The position numbers were made by a program, and so were the translations under genes. A DNA stretch of 64,000 bases from Tubulanus polymorphus. Lineage: Eukaryota; Nemertea; Palaeonemertea; Tubulaniformes; Tubulanidae. The notes below the pieces were generated by a model that ran no database searches, had not been told where the DNA came from, and saw only the letters and a list, made by a program, of their open reading frames with translations. Below, one piece after another: positions 35,622 through 49,204 of this stretch (positions are counted from its first letter, which is position 1; each line of letters starts with the position of its first letter). The stretch is from contig NC_134030.1 in NCBI RefSeq assembly GCF_964204645.1, positions 7,500,278 through 7,564,277 of the forward strand, in the 5' to 3' direction.

Positions 35622-38600
35622 TCAAGTATCGCCAGGCAGTTGATCGAGCATTATCGACGAGATTGCCGCTTGAGTCTCACTTGCCATAGTCATAGCAACA
35701 GAACTGTTTGGTTGTTGTATTACATTTACACCGGCAGCGGGGGCCGCTAATCGAACAGTCTGACCGATACCGGGTGGTGGTGTTATTATCCGAGCGTACA
35801 CGGGTCCAGTTTTTGATTTCGCCGCGCCAGATGCCGGTGGAGACTTGCCCTTCGATGGTAGAGGCGGAGTCGGCACTTGACGGACAGCTGTCGTTTGGCC
35901 ACCAGCCTGCGTAATGAGGAATGTTGTCTGAGCTGGTTTACCTCCCGGCTGCGTTAACACCGTTTTCACTAGTTGAATATTCTGAGCTGGCTTTCCTCCT
36001 GAAATATCGATGAAATGAGACATATTTTAACTCCCTCTAGTGCTGGAGATAATTTGGAAATTATAAAACATTCTAACCCTATGTGTTGAGTAACAGGCGT
36101 ATCGCTATAATGTGCCCTCACTGCATTGCAGTGTATTGTCAGTTACAAATATTTAAATGTTCGACAAGTATAGCTATCTTCATCAGAGATAACATCTAAT
36201 TACTAATTACATCTAAACGTCAAAATGCGATGTAGTAGCAAAATCTATCCCCGATTTATACACCACACTGCAGTGTAGACACACCGAAAAATATTTTTTA
36301 CTATGAGCCAGATTTTCATTATGTTTACAATAGACTCCTTACTCGGAAACAGTCCAACTCACAAAACTGCCTTTTTTGTGAAGATTTTTCACTTTCAACC
36401 GATTCTGCGCAGGTCAACTCGTTAATGCCCCTACCTGAGGTTATTTGTTGAGGTCGCACTAGTTTAGCCGCTTGTGCCTGTGCTGCTGCCTGTTGAACCA
36501 GTAGGTGCGCTGGTATTGCGCCTCCCTGACTCGACACCAATTTAACACCCGTTGATGCGGCCGCTGCTGCAGCTGGTGGATGAAAACGAATTGTGATTAA
36601 ATGGATTATCGACTTTGTTTACAAGTCAAGTCGAGCAGATACGCAATTAAATGAGATGAATATATGAGAATTCAGCCAAAGATATAAAGTTCTAGAGTAG
36701 AAGGTTTATATATCGAGTGATATTTTGGCTTAAGACTATTATAGCCATCATCAGGCGCTCTTGTGATGGCTAATAGTCTCTTGCCAAAACTTTGCTCAAT
36801 TTATGAATCTTCTACTCCAGAACTTCACATCACTGGCTGAATTAATTTTTTGTTTACAACATTTATCCATATCATTCTAAAGCAAAAACTGACCTTGTTT
36901 TAACGCGAGGCCGCTTTGACCAACTTGATGAACAACCAGACCACCCTGTCCGCCTTGACCGACGATCTTAGCTCCCGGTGAGCCAGGGGGCGTAGCCGTG
37001 CGGCCGGCTTGTAATATTTGACTAATTACTCCCGATGCTGAAACAAAAGTGATTCATATTCAGCATTACATGCTGCTCCAGATTTAAGTGGGGTCTAGTT
37101 TTTATCTCGTAAACTTACCCGAACTGGTTGAAGCTGGAATCGTGGTGCCTCCTTTTGTAACGACGCTTATTTTGCCCGTAGATGCTCCGTGTATCCCACC
37201 CGATGTCGGCTTACCACCGGCGGATAACGTCAGAGTCTTATTCGTGCCGACCGACATCGGCTTTCCACCAGTCGCCATCGCAACAGCTTTCCCTCCGGCG
37301 ACGATAACGGGTTTTCCCCCAATTGACATGGACAATGGTTTACCACCAGCCATAGACAGCGGTTTTCCAGTGGTCGTCATGGACACAGGCTTACCGCCGA
37401 CGACGGACAGCGGCTTTCCAGTTGTTGCCATTGAAACAGGCTTGCCGCCGACGATTGACATGGGCTTCCCACCGATCAGAGATACTGGCTTACCGCCGGC
37501 AGCCATTGTTACCGGTTTGCCGCTTATAGCCATAGAAACAGGCTTCCCACTAATCATAGAATGCTGAGACGTTGCGCTAGTAGCCATCGTTACGGGTTTT
37601 CCTCCTGAAATAAACAACTCATACTTTGAACCTCTAGCAATTGTTCTAAAAGAGAGAGTGAGAGCCAATAGTGTAATAACAGAGTATCCAATGATCATCA
37701 GATACGCATGAAATGAATTAATCTCCGTTAACTGAAACAATCAATAGGCAGGAACAGTTCTCGGGCTCAGGCTCCAACTCAACTCAGAAATTACTATGCC
37801 TTAAATCCCATTGCATTATGGATAAGATGTATCTAGGGCCAATAGCTTAATTTTGTAAAGGCAAAGAATATATCAAGACAAAGAAAAAAAAGTTTCCGTC
37901 GATGATAATTTTTATCAATGTTGACTAAAGGTTAATTTTTCAAATATTTGATGGGTGGGATGAAATCTTCAATTTCATTTCACAAAACTTTCCCTAAAAA
38001 GTTGTGAGTCAGCACTTATACCGTAAGCGAAGACTTTATGAGTAGTTAATGCTGTGTCAAATTTCAAAATCTACCTATTTTGATTGTCTGTAGCTGTTGG
38101 CCGTGTTTATGCGTCGCGTTGACGGTGTTCGCCAGTAGATTTCCCATCGTCACCATTTGCGGCTGTTGTTGCACCAGTCGCGCCATAACCGGTTTGGAAA
38201 TCGGTGGAGTGCCCGGTTTTGGATTCGTCGCTGGTATGGAAGTCACTTTCGGACTCACGGCCCGACCCGCCTGAAAGAAACGAGGGTTGAAAGGTACATT
38301 TAACGATCAGAGACCGGGTCAATGTTGTTTTAGGTTTAACGCTTTTACAGGTATCAAATGGCAGTCCTGAATGATGCAGACAAACTGAGGGTTGACTGTG
38401 ATTGAGATGAAAGATAAACACCAGACATAAGACATTTTATCACCACTGTTAAAGGTGGATATCCAGGCTGCATGCTTCATTTGTGAATGCTTTAAGGGGG
38501 AAAGCATCAGCGCATAGGACGAGAACTCCACAAGTCGCCCGTAGCAATCAACGAACTTCCCTCTGGCAACAGTACGCCAACGGTCTATGAATTGAGAACT

Positions 38601-41600
38601 TACCTGTGATTCATTGGTGGAAGACAACACTGTCGCAGATTTTGAGCCGGCGCTAGAAATGACGACCGATTCCGATTGCTGAGGCTGTTGTTGTTGTTGC
38701 TGTTGTTGAATGATACTAAATGCTACAGGTTTACTACCGGCTGTCAGGTGTCGTGGGCTGTTTGGCTGTACGAACGTAAATGCCATCGGTTTGCCACCGG
38801 ATTGATTAAACATCAGACGTTGACCTAACATCGTCGCTTGCTGCAAAGCTGCCGCTGCGGTCGCTGGCTTACCGACTTGTACGCTAGTCGGCATCAACCC
38901 TTCTTTACTTATAGCTTGTGCCTGCTACAAGAAATAGAAATTTCATTCAGTGAAGGTAGGTTTGAGTAGAGTACAGTAAATTAATCCGCATATTATTTGT
39001 GGTTCCCTAAACATGAATTTATGTAAAATGCGATGTTTAATCTATTCTCATAGACCAGATTATTTTCATCTTTTAGTCCCAAATGATTCACAAAAAGTCA
39101 GTCATTTTGGCAGCGAACAAAACAGAAAGCTTTCATCAACAGGGTGTGGCCCCTAACATTCACTTATCTATGAATTTATATAAAGTGATGACAAAAGACT
39201 CCCTGAGTGAATCTGCAGGTAAATAGGTGAAATTATTCTCAAAATGTTGAAATTAATTCTTAAATCTTTCATGAACTACGTATTGATAAAGAAAAATCTC
39301 GTCAATAACATATCCAAGTTTCCAAGGTTTTCAGCTAATAGCAAAATTTGTTCAGTTTCCTGATTTCTGAATCTTGAGTTCGCTGATTTCTAAAGTTTTC
39401 CAGGTCAGTGGCCACTCTGATTAAATCGTCGATCACAACTCACCTGTAATAATCCAGCGACACTAACTTTAGGACTAGCAGACGCGCGCGACGTTGTCAC
39501 ACGAGATGACGACGTAACGCTGAGCGATCGACCGAGGGCCGGAGCTCCGATCAGCGCCGATACACGCGGCGTCGTCGGTGCGCTCAATATTTTCCCCGAA
39601 CTGGTGGTGGCGGGTGGTAGCGTTTTTACAGCGGCACTGGCACTGGACGCGGCCATGTTTAATACGCTGGACACCGAACGAGTAGGTGTCAGTTTCGTCA
39701 GCGACGTTACCGGAGACGACTTGCTGATTTGTTGCGACAGTAAGGCTGTATCGAGTATACAATCGGCATCTTTCTTCATCTGCAAAAACAGAAGATTGAG
39801 CAATAGTTAACCACGCTTAAATCAGAGACATTGCCAACTTAAGACTTTTGACTGGGATTAAAACAAAATCATTTTCTGACTTTCCTATCCGTAACATGAA
39901 ATTTTGCTTAACTCTGATTAATTCTGCCAGTCTCAGTGCGTCCAGGTTAGGCAGTTTACTGTAGTTGCCCCTGATATTACAGTTAACCTCAATTGATGTG
40001 GTTCACTTGATACTAGTTCGTTCAATCCAGATTAAACCAGATAACTAATATACAGTTATGTATCAAGGATAAGAACAAAATGCCTATCAACTCATCCAGA
40101 TTAAGTGAGACGAATGCTTAGACAATTTGTACCTTCGGTGGTCTGGGTTGTTTTTGAGTAAGGGCCTTCTTGGCTTTTACGGCAGCTCCTTGGGCTTGGT
40201 GTATCCGTTCTACAGAAAATTTAAAACATATAAAGTCAAATGTTGTATCCACTCTTCCGACATAGTGTGGCATGCAAGGGCACACGTCGCCTCGCCGATC
40301 TTGATTTCCAAGCTTAAGACAAATTCTTACCGAATTCCGTTTCAATGCGATTTCTGTGTAGATAAATCCACAGTTTTCGATTGACGTCGTATTTTACACA
40401 CGGGTCTTTCTCGTAGTGCAGCCGATCCAAAGCACCGCTAACTACTGTATTTATCTGCAGGAACAAACGAAATACCGGGGTAAAACTAGGGGTACAGAGG
40501 TGCTGAGCCTTCTTGGAAACTGGGGAAATGCTCGACCCAATCGGACAATTACGATATCCAACACCCCTGGTGTTCATTTACAGAAATCAATGAATTTCAG
40601 AACAATCACAGAACAAGACATGGGCTGCCATTTTGGTAACTAATCATACATAAGTGCCCATATGAGGCTATTTCAACGTCCCCTAAAGGAGAAAACAATA
40701 TGTTCAACTATATACCAATCCAGCAACTGTATCCTATGTAAGTGCTCGGTCACGAGTGGAAGTCAACAAACTAACCTGAGAATCTGTGACCCCCGGTGCA
40801 ATGAACAGCGAATCTTTCAACAGTTCACAGATATCGCTCCGAGTTCCTTCCCCATTCGGCAGACGCGCCGCAGCATCCCTGACTGTAGAAAAATGTAAAT
40901 GATAATCACCTGATTAAATCCGAGGAATTTCTTGGTTTAAAATGTCACCATTTATTCATTTTTATTGAATATCGTATTGATAAAGGGACGCGTGGTCAAT
41001 TGCATTATCCAAATTCCCTGAATTTTCCAGAGGTTCCCCCAAATTTTCTGATCCTCTGATTTTAACAGGATAGAGGCCACCCTGATTTTCTTTCGTATTA
41101 AAATCCAAGTGTTCTTCTTTTACGTACCTAGAGTGAGTATGGTTACGTAAGCCGGTCGATCGCCGATCAGCAAAGCGTGTTCCCGCGCTTTATTCATAGC
41201 GCCGTCTTTCGTATAGACGCCTTTCACCGGTCCGACGACCGCCTCGTAGCCGTGCATTCGATACGTAAATGCTTTGTGCGGATTCTCGAACCGTTGTTTC
41301 TCTTGTACGCGGAATATTCGTCGTTCGTCTTCCGTTGTATGCCGTACTACGAAAGATGTCCGTCTGCAAGAAAATTTCATTTTTTTCTGAAGACATTTTC
41401 AAGATAGTCTGCTTTGATATTTATCAGGGTGTTACCGGTTTCCCTACTTCATTTTCCATAACTTAAACATAAATTTTCCATAACAGCCTATAACCTAGAA
41501 CAGGCAATGCAGACCCATTCTAAGTAAATAATTGCTAATAGTCAATACCATCAACTAAGTGCTTTCATAAAGTATAAAGTTTGTTATCAAATATGTAGTA

Positions 41601-44600
41601 AGACATTTAGGTATAATGCCTAAAATAGAAGGAAAATTTCCTTTTCTGCCTTTGCCTATCCGTACCATAAACAAAGAAAATGATATTTCCATATCATTTC
41701 CCAGGCCTGGTATTAATTCCCATTTTCAAACTTTCCAAGACTTTCCAAACCACGTAATAACCCTAATTTGTTAATCATTGGATCGAAAATTTGATCGGGG
41801 AATTCATTCGATTCATTGTATCATTCTCATCAACTTACACTCTAGGTGGTGGAGGTGAACCTTCGCGATTATCCGTCAAGTCAGATGAAGCAGCACCTTT
41901 CAGCTGCATCCAATGCCGACACAACGGAATCAGCGCGGCGTCATCATCACGGCCTTGGCCAATCCATTTCCACAGTTGGGCCCGTTCCTTATAATCGACC
42001 AGTGGAACAAAGTTATCCAGAGTTAAGCCTGAAATTAAACACGAACACTCAGCGTTTGAACCCATCTCCTCCTGATAGAATCTTTCTAAGACTAGTAGTA
42101 GGAGCAAGGAAATTGAATCTTCAAAAGATCTGAATTCCCTGTGTTTCATAAGTAAGAGGTTAGATTCCTTGATTTTCCCAGCAGGAATTTTTTAATCCTG
42201 ATTTTTCCTGATCCGTACAAACCCGATCTTTTTAACGAAATTCTAACTTATGTAACCAGAACTTCTGTAATAAGATCAACGAAAGTGCAGACTCACCTAA
42301 AATGTCCCCGGAGAAGAACTTGAGTGCCGGACTGACCAACTCCATCCAATTAATATCCGTCGAAAACCAAGTATTAGTCGCGCTAAATGCCGTGTCCTGC
42401 CACTGTCTTACTTTCTCCTCCAACTACAAAAATAAACGTGACAACATTTTATATCTGTAGGTAAACTAACACGCTGTAACCCTCTCAATAGTCCTTCACC
42501 TATAACATTTTAAGAAGTACTCTAGGCGATGCGCTGTGAGCATATGTACCCCCTAGGCCTAAGTCCTCACACATCTTCGGATATTTGTCATTGGTCTATC
42601 TATTTGAATAATTATTGCACTACATATAATATCTGTTGTCCACTGTCCTATATTTTGACGCTATGTATCCATAAACTGTAAAGTCTGTCAAGACATTTTA
42701 CTAAACAAACCGTATTTAAATATCATTATTATTATTATCATTATCATAATTATTTGTGAAACATACTTTTGCTGTCGACACTCTGCCCTCCGGCGCTTCG
42801 CAGATCAAATCTTTCAGTAAACTGAAGAAGCATGCGTGTTGTCCGTAAACGAGCGGTTTCACGCGCAGTGACGCCGACGATTCGTTCGTAGCCTCGCTGT
42901 CGTATTCATCGGCTTCCTGTTTGACGCCCTCTAGTGCCGTTGCTGCGAGACTGTCCTCTTCATCGTTATGAGACGAAGTTGATGCCAATTTCTCTTTGAT
43001 TTTTTTCCTTCGAAATGCGTCTTTCGTCCGCACTCTCTTCTTAGCCGTTGAGACATTTGCCGTCCCACCTTAATCAATAGATCAAAAAGCAATTGTATGT
43101 ACTCATTTATTGATGTAATCCTCCAATGCCTCATGCAGAAAATATCCAATGACATCTGCTATGATCAGTGGAAATCAGAAGCTAGGTCGGGTATACCGTA
43201 CCACCCAACCTGTCCAAAAGTCTGTGAGATTCGAGAACATTAGCAGGAATCACCACGTGATGCTTTTAAGGCTCAGGTTGCAACACTTCCCCACTTAAGG
43301 CTTCCTCCACAGATTTAATCTGGAGGACGATTCAGCCTCCCTTTTGTGTTGAGCAGCTGAGGAAGGAAACAATCGACCACCTCTTTTCCTAACTGTTCAG
43401 AACACTGACTGAAAAGCGGACATTCGACCCTCAACTGGGTCTTGAAATTATCCTGAAAACCCATAACAACGAACGGACGTCATTGTGCGAAATAGTCAAG
43501 GAGAGACGACGACGGATCCATGCTAGGGCCATGCTGCCGGATGTATGAATTTTCAAGTTTCAAGTACAATTTAATGATATATTTAGTAAAAGGAACAAGG
43601 AATCATGAACTCAATAGTGTCAGAGATTGCGTAGACCTACCTTTATCAGCGGCGGTGGCTGGTTCGGTTGTAGGTGGTGTTTTCGGTGGAAGTTTTTTGA
43701 CATTGTGAACTCTTTCGATGATATCCTGTAACGTAATACCGGTCGTATCCAGTTCCGGATGTTCCTGAAAGTATGGCGAACGAAGTGAACCGACGACGAT
43801 TATTGCGTTATTGCCTATTTCAACTCACGAAGAGGATTACAAACTCCGAATATTCAGTTTATGAATGATATTCACCTCCATGTCTATTTTACGTTTTTTA
43901 TGTTTGATTAACATGTTCATGTAGTCGTCGTCTGTGACTTCGAATGGACTGGCGGGACCGGAATCTAGTAATATTTGACAATACAGATGATCGGATAAAA
44001 TTTCTGATGAAAGCGAGAATCATCGTAAAAATTATCAAAACGTTTTTAGACGAGTCTTACCGGACAAATCACCATTGATGGCGCTTTGAGGCATTAATGT
44101 CGATACGACAGAAGGAGGGGTAGCCTCGACGCTTGGTTCTGAGTAAAGTTTCCTCTTTTCACCAGCAGATGATATCAGATCTGAATATGAAATAGACAAT
44201 TGTGAACAGCATTACTTTGGTAATACTGCAGTCAGACCCAAATAGTCCAGCTTTCGCTCTAATTTCGTACAGTCCACTTAAACATGGATGTAAATATATA
44301 CATGTATAACGTTTGTAAAATGTTTGATCATATTATTACATTCTCAGTGCATTTACTGTTAACAAAAAATGGATTAAAACAATTCTATCCAGATCGAAAA
44401 CATATTTCGGCAAACCTTGTATGAGGTGTTCTTCGTCAGATGATGTGTCTGGTTCCCCACATTCTTCACGAAGTTCATGTAAAATCCTGGAAACCAACGA
44501 AATAAGTCATTATAGTTAATGCATTATAGGGTTTTTTGCCAACATAGAAGTGTCTACTGAAGACATACCTGAGATATTTTTTGCGAACGCGTTTCTCCAA

Positions 44601-47191
44601 ACCGAGCTCTTGAAGTTGCGGAGGTGGACGGCGAAAGCGTAGCGGTTCGTCGTTAGGAGTCGTTTGTCCGAGTTGACTGAATATCGACTGGATAGAAAAG
44701 AAGGTATTTCTCAAACAGTTTTCATAACACTGAACCGAATGATAATAATCTATGAACAACATAAGAGTTCAAATGCAAGAACATTTTTCATTTAACCACA
44801 TACATCATTAGTAGGTCGCAACCATAGTGGATTTCAAAACATTTCTATACTACATTTCCACTGTTTCCAGTTCAACTAGATTCTTGACTTAAACAGTTAA
44901 CTTTCTAAGCTTGAAATTCTTAAAACCAAGACTTATATGACATTAACTAACCGACCATGGTTGGTTGCCTAACAGTTCATGAGACATATGGGGCCCTGCA
45001 TAAAGTACGTACGCTTGACTTCCGGGTATTTTTAACCCCCCCTCCCCCTTGTACGCTCATTGTACGTTTTTTTATAACCCCCCCCTTGCGTACATACTTT
45101 TAGGGGTAACCCCCCCCCAGCAAAACAGAATTTTCAGGAATAATGGTTTAAAGAAGGCAAAATCTACCCTGATTCAACAGAGTTCCTGCTGACGTTGATC
45201 AACGATCTTCCATGGCGACGGCAAACGGGGATATTTGTGAAATTCACATTATGTTTCGTGCACAAAGTACGTACTATTAATATTAACCCTCCCCCCTTGG
45301 AAAGTATGTACGTTTTTAGCTGACCCCTCCCCTCCCCCTGTATGCTTTTGTACGGATTTTAAGTACCCCCCACCCCCCCTACGGACGTACGTACTTTAGG
45401 CACGGCCCCTATCACAAATCTGTTAGGCAATGCTGACCATGGCGTTTATTAAGATGATTAATGATTACCATATGATTTGTATTAGATGGTCTTTTGGTTT
45501 GCTAATCTAAGAGAGCCCATCTAAACACCCATCGCTCGACAAACAATTCCAACTGATTATAAATTCCTACCTGTCTGCACACGAGTATTTCTTTCAATAA
45601 CTTAGTGTAATAGCGCTGTTGTTGATAGTGATATTCTCGGAGTTTAGCTTTCTTGCACAATACGGAATATTTCGCGATATCCGGAGAATACATGCCACCT
45701 ATAATTACAAAATATCAGCACAAAATAAATGCAATTTCACAAAAACCTTCAACACGGTGACCACTTTTATTTGACTCGCTGTTCTCGCGACCTTTCCCTG
45801 CACATTGTTTTCCTCGACTTGATCTGCTTAGAATACAACCAATTAACACTGTCTCAAATACATAAGGCATAGACTGCGTGATTTTACGCGCAATCCATCA
45901 ATCTCAACAAATGTCCTTGCCCTTTTAGCTATTTTACAAAATTCCTAGACTTTACTAAAAAAAAAGAAGAAATTTCTCCGACTTTTCCGGGTAAGTGGCC
46001 TCCCAGTTAAATATTGCAGCAAAGACAGACTCCCCCTCAAGACCCAGCATTACTTAACAGAAGGAAATACTGCAAAACCGACAGATCATTTGGTACTGAT
46101 AAAATTCCTCGGAATTTTGCAGGAATCCCGATAGCCTGGATTGTTGTATCCAGACTATGGTTAGCCTTAGTATATAAAGGCTATATTTTAAGTTCTGTGA
46201 AAAAAAAAACATTTGGATCTTTTACTTGATTTAAATTCATCTCATATCAAACTCACCACGCAGATTTGCATGCATAGCCTGGACTGGATTTCCGAACTTC
46301 ACATTTTCCCAGTTCAATAACATTCTAGGCATGAGTAGAAGAAATTCAAGAAATCAATTCATCAGGAAATATTATTTCAAAGTTTACAGCATTTCGCGTT
46401 TATTTTGGAGAAATATATATCGGAGTAACACTCACTTCACAGTTGTATTTCGTTCCGATTCGTTGTTTTCCGGGAAATCTGGAAGAAATTTCTGTAATCG
46501 AAAAAGAAATTCTTATTGAATAATAGGATCTATGATCAAAAATCTTTGTAAGGCTTAGTCATTTCCCAAACGAAGAACAGCAATGAGTTAAGCCTGTATA
46601 TCTTACTTCTAGGTGACGTCTCTGTTCAGCTGTAAGTACCGTGTCCCAAGTTTTCTTGCTAAGAACCTCCTTAAAAACATTATCCTGAAATAAAGACACA
46701 AGTGATTAAAGAAAAGCACAAACTTGAAGCAGGATTGATAAAACTGAATGGAGCGGGGATGGGGTCCTGTTACACATGCAAAAAGGAATAATGCTTTCAT
46801 GGATGTGGACCACACGATGGCTGCTGCGGAAGCAAGGCTTTCAATCCCCCAAAAAATTTAAGCTCAATTTTGGTGTAATCTTCTATTTCTGGTAGGGGCA
46901 GCAGTAAGGGGCTGGCTGATTTTCAGAGGTTTGGATGAAAAAATGAAAGGGATGGCTGCCAAAGGGATGGCCGCCCCTCTCAAACCTGTTGTGGAGATTA
47001 CTGGTTTTCGGATGTGAAATAAGTCCTTCAAAATTGGCCTCTGGATCCGCCCCAGCACCGTTTAAGACAAACTTAAAATAGCAAAAAGATTTTTTTCTTA
47101 CGTATTCAAGGAGTGCTTGTGGCAATTCTACAATTTCATTGCCAAGTAGACATTTCTCCTTCTCGCTGTCAGAGAGACAAACCTCCATCAT
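35622..47191 (-). CDS. NFRKB: NFRKB, INO80 complex subunit G
   Basis: I rebuilt 24 exons: 47102-47191, 46607-46684, 46436-46491, 46257-46324, 45571-45698, 44569-44687, 44416-44486, 44061-44180, 43876-43964, 43641-43764, 42767-43068, 42297-42423, 41839-42028, 41128-41363, 40776-40882, 40331-40454, 40133-40209, 39444-39779, 38604-38924, 38075-38270, 37119-37604, 36894-37037, 36435-36566, 35622-35998. All are GT-AG, phases join without error, and the sum is 4098 nt (1365 aa; human about 1300). Residues 10-140 resemble the N-terminal DEUBAD-type region that binds UCH37 (KYSVLC ... QQQRYYTKLLKEIL). Residues 525-676 are the winged-helix-like domain (NPHKAFTYRMHGYEAVVGPV, SGALDRLHYEKDPCVKYD). The C-terminal half is low complexity with GGKP repeats and a poly-Q. 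NFRKB sits in the INO80 remodeller in the nucleus. An additional 5' exon upstream of the first ATG is possible, because a ttttttagtag acceptor-like string precedes it. Confidence 0.93.
36027..36295 (+). mobile_element. TTAA MITE, diverged copy in NFRKB intron
   Basis: Starts ttaactccctctagtgctgg and follows the same internal order as 8319-8607 (tgctggagataatttg, gtgttga, a broken cagtgta palindrome, agcaaaatctat, tttatacacc). The right end near accgaaaaat is decayed. It fills over half of the last intron without touching its splice sites. Confidence 0.85.
36669..36843. mobile_element. Foldback element in NFRKB intron
   Basis: Outer arms (aattcagccaaagatataaa and the inverse of acatcactggctgaatt) and inner arms (gactattatagccatca and tgatggctaatagtc) make a long imperfect hairpin. 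The minus strand has CTGATGATGGCT (from 36754) followed by AGCCAAAAT, similar to the CTGACGATGG/CCAAAAC motif at 11570. Both arms carry a version of it. Confidence 0.75.
37119..37604 (-). repeat. GGKP tandem peptide repeat exon
   Basis: One NFRKB exon encodes about fifteen imperfect repeats of eight to eleven residues, typified by GGKPVSMA, TGKPLSV and GGKPMSI. Further GGKP or GSKP motifs occur in exons 38604-38924 and 35622-35998. The plus strand is open across most of the same exon, which is an antisense shadow. Confidence 0.9.
38690..38709 (-). repeat. Poly-glutamine codon run
   Basis: CAA/CAG codons encode a run of eight Gln after SKPVAFSII and before PQQSE in NFRKB. Such runs are typical of length variation in transcription-related proteins. 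Confidence 0.85.
44990..45409. mobile_element. 420-bp TIR element, internally deleted copy
   Basis: Left end ggggccctgcataaagtacg, right end gtactttaggcacggcccc. It is flanked on both sides by TAT, a clear 3-bp target duplication. It matches 14191-15052 from end to end except that 14423-14866 is missing. The join at 45220/45221 falls within a shared CG. It lies in the NFRKB intron between 45571 and 44687. Confidence 0.93.
46810..47055. other. Decayed element in first NFRKB intron
   Basis: The stretch ends in ggcctctggatccgcccc, the same type of end seen near 13368 and 30520, and has no coding sense. It is probably an old DNA-element remnant; the family is unknown. Confidence 0.4.
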
Positions 47192-48794
47192 CTACTAAAA
47201 AACGGATTATTTGGAATATTCAACATAGAGTTCTATTCGATAAGACAAAACGAGAAAAACACAAATAACACACAAATAGATTCAATAAAATATTGTGAAT
47301 TTTGATTGATTGCCGAATCGACTTATTTTACAGAATTTCAAACGGTAAATGGTCAAAGTTCTTACCTGTAACTGATTTCAATCTATCTGTTCTGCTATTA
47401 TCAATCGTGAAAACGATATAATAAATAGATGTAGATAGTTTAACAGTTTTTTTCTGTTTTTGGTTCCCATAAATATGAATGTGCGGTATACAACGCGTAT
47501 TAGATATCGGACTGTAAACCACCGGGCTCGGAACCGGACTCAGACTCGCGTGCCACAGTAAGAATTAATTTCTAGTTTAGGCCTATTTACAATCAAATAA
47601 ATAACCATTCCAAAAATAAATTAAACTCACTGAAAAATGGCTGATGTGATAGAATGCTTTACTAAGGGGATCCGTTATAAATGGAGTATACGTATTGAAT
47701 ATATATTACGCAAAATAGATCAGAATCAGTCTACCTAGTGTACGCATATCGTTAATTTGGTTAAATGACCACAGCTATGTGCGTAGATCTAACTTAATGA
47801 ATAGTCTCCTATTACATGACTGACACCTTGACGAGCGGTGTACGGTCTCAGCGAGGAGTCCATGACTCCACGAGGAGAGAGCTTTCCATTGCTGTGCCGG
47901 GGTCTCCTGGCCAGGTTCAACCATACCAGACAAGTCTAGGGGTTGAGGCCAGACGAAGATCAGTCGTTTCCAAATTTCTCAATCTGCCACAATTACGTGT
48001 CCATTTTTTTCTACATGTATTTCGTAGTATCTCAACCTACTGGCATTGTGTTATCGGTAGGAAGATATGATTGTTGTCCAAGAATATTACACAAGTACAT
48101 TATAAATACACTATAGTTGATATGATAGAATGCTTGATATACTTTGTGAGATATATACATTCTTTGATGAATTGTCGTCAAGCGTCGTTTGATTTTCAAA
48201 GGCCTGATTTTTTCGGTTTTTTTATTAAGAGATAGTAATATTACGTTGGAATATACAATTTGTTGGAAATTATTGTAATAAGTATGACTATAGAATGTTG
48301 ACGTTGTTGTTGCAACATTTTCACGATTAAATCATGTAAAGTTTTTTGGTAATCCCAAGTTATTTGTTAGTATTAAGCATGATTTAAACCTCTATTTATG
48401 ATAATGAAACACGAGTTTTACTGGTTTCATTGAGTCTGGGGTTATATCCATGCTTAAGATTAAGTATAAAGGTGTTCCAATAAATAAAGTGTGTTCTTAA
48501 TATAGTTCTTTGTTTTGAATCGGTTCCAAACAGGACCGCATTTAGGAGAAATAATGGATACGTATCCGGGATACGCATTAAGTGCCCTTTTCTCAAATAT
48601 TTTATTCCTATATGCTATACGGAACTGTCCTTTTTCTGGGTTCTCTGCTCCCTCTCCCTTGCCACCTCTAAAACAAGAATGCTAGACTGAGGTACGGCCC
48701 TGGGTGATACTTCTCCGCAGTCGGATGCTTTTAGCTGCCGGGTTATGATTAAGTCTGATCATTATTTTTTTTTAAAGTAATGTCGGTCGAATCT
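47192..48794. other. Upstream of NFRKB, no gene seen
   Basis: It should contain the NFRKB promoter and possibly a 5' UTR exon. A gcgtgccacagtaagaatt string near 47546 matches the repeat family at 48795 and 50782. No coding exon was recognised. Confidence 0.4.
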
Positions 48795-48887
48795 GTGAAC
48801 TAACTTTTCCCGCGTGCCACAGTAAGAATATTGAGCCGTCGAGTTAGTTCATATATTCGCTGTCAATAGAATATATAGCGGCAGCAC
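48795..48887 (+). mobile_element. MITE end, GTGCTGCCCC family, copy 2
   Basis: Carries gtgaactaac, cgtgccacagtaagaata, an inverse gagttagttca, then tatatagcggcagcac. It is the same order as 51198-51295, so it is one terminal portion of that element. gtgaactaac and gttagttca(t) can form a hairpin. Confidence 0.75.
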
Positions 48888-49174
48888 CTGATAGTCAAAT
48901 GAATCTTGACGCAGTTGTCGGCGTTCCGGACTCTTAACTGCCTATACGCCCTAATGAATGTAACCCACCCTGGCATATAACTCCTAAACATTCTATCATT
49001 GCGGTATAACAACGTGCAATCATAAAGGTCTGGCTTATGTCGACAAGCGACGCGACGCCTACCGACTCCTACCCGGATGCCTGAGACTCAAACCGGCGAT
49101 CCTCGCAGCCGGCCGCTTTGACCTTGGAGACTCCAAGCTTTGACTGTCCTCCGATTCCCAGTAACCTACGGGCA

Positions 49175-49204
49175 ATCATCTCAATGCGATGATATTGAGA
49201 TGAT
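49175..49204. repeat. Perfect 10-bp inverted repeat
   Basis: atcatctcaa at the left and ttgagatgat at the right are separated by ten bases. Immediately upstream (49080-49130) are tRNA-like strings (inverse of GGTTTGAGTCTC), so it may be part of a SINE-like remnant. Confidence 0.6.

Noticed and set aside
35999-36434. Intron created by the TTAA MITE (introner-like)
   Set aside because: The MITE ends do not coincide with the splice sites; over 100 bp of other intron sequence flanks it on one side.
37088-37567. Plus-strand frame of Pro/Leu/Phe repeats opposite NFRKB
   Set aside because: It is the antisense reading of the GGKP repeat exon, whose 24 to 33-bp periodicity keeps it open.
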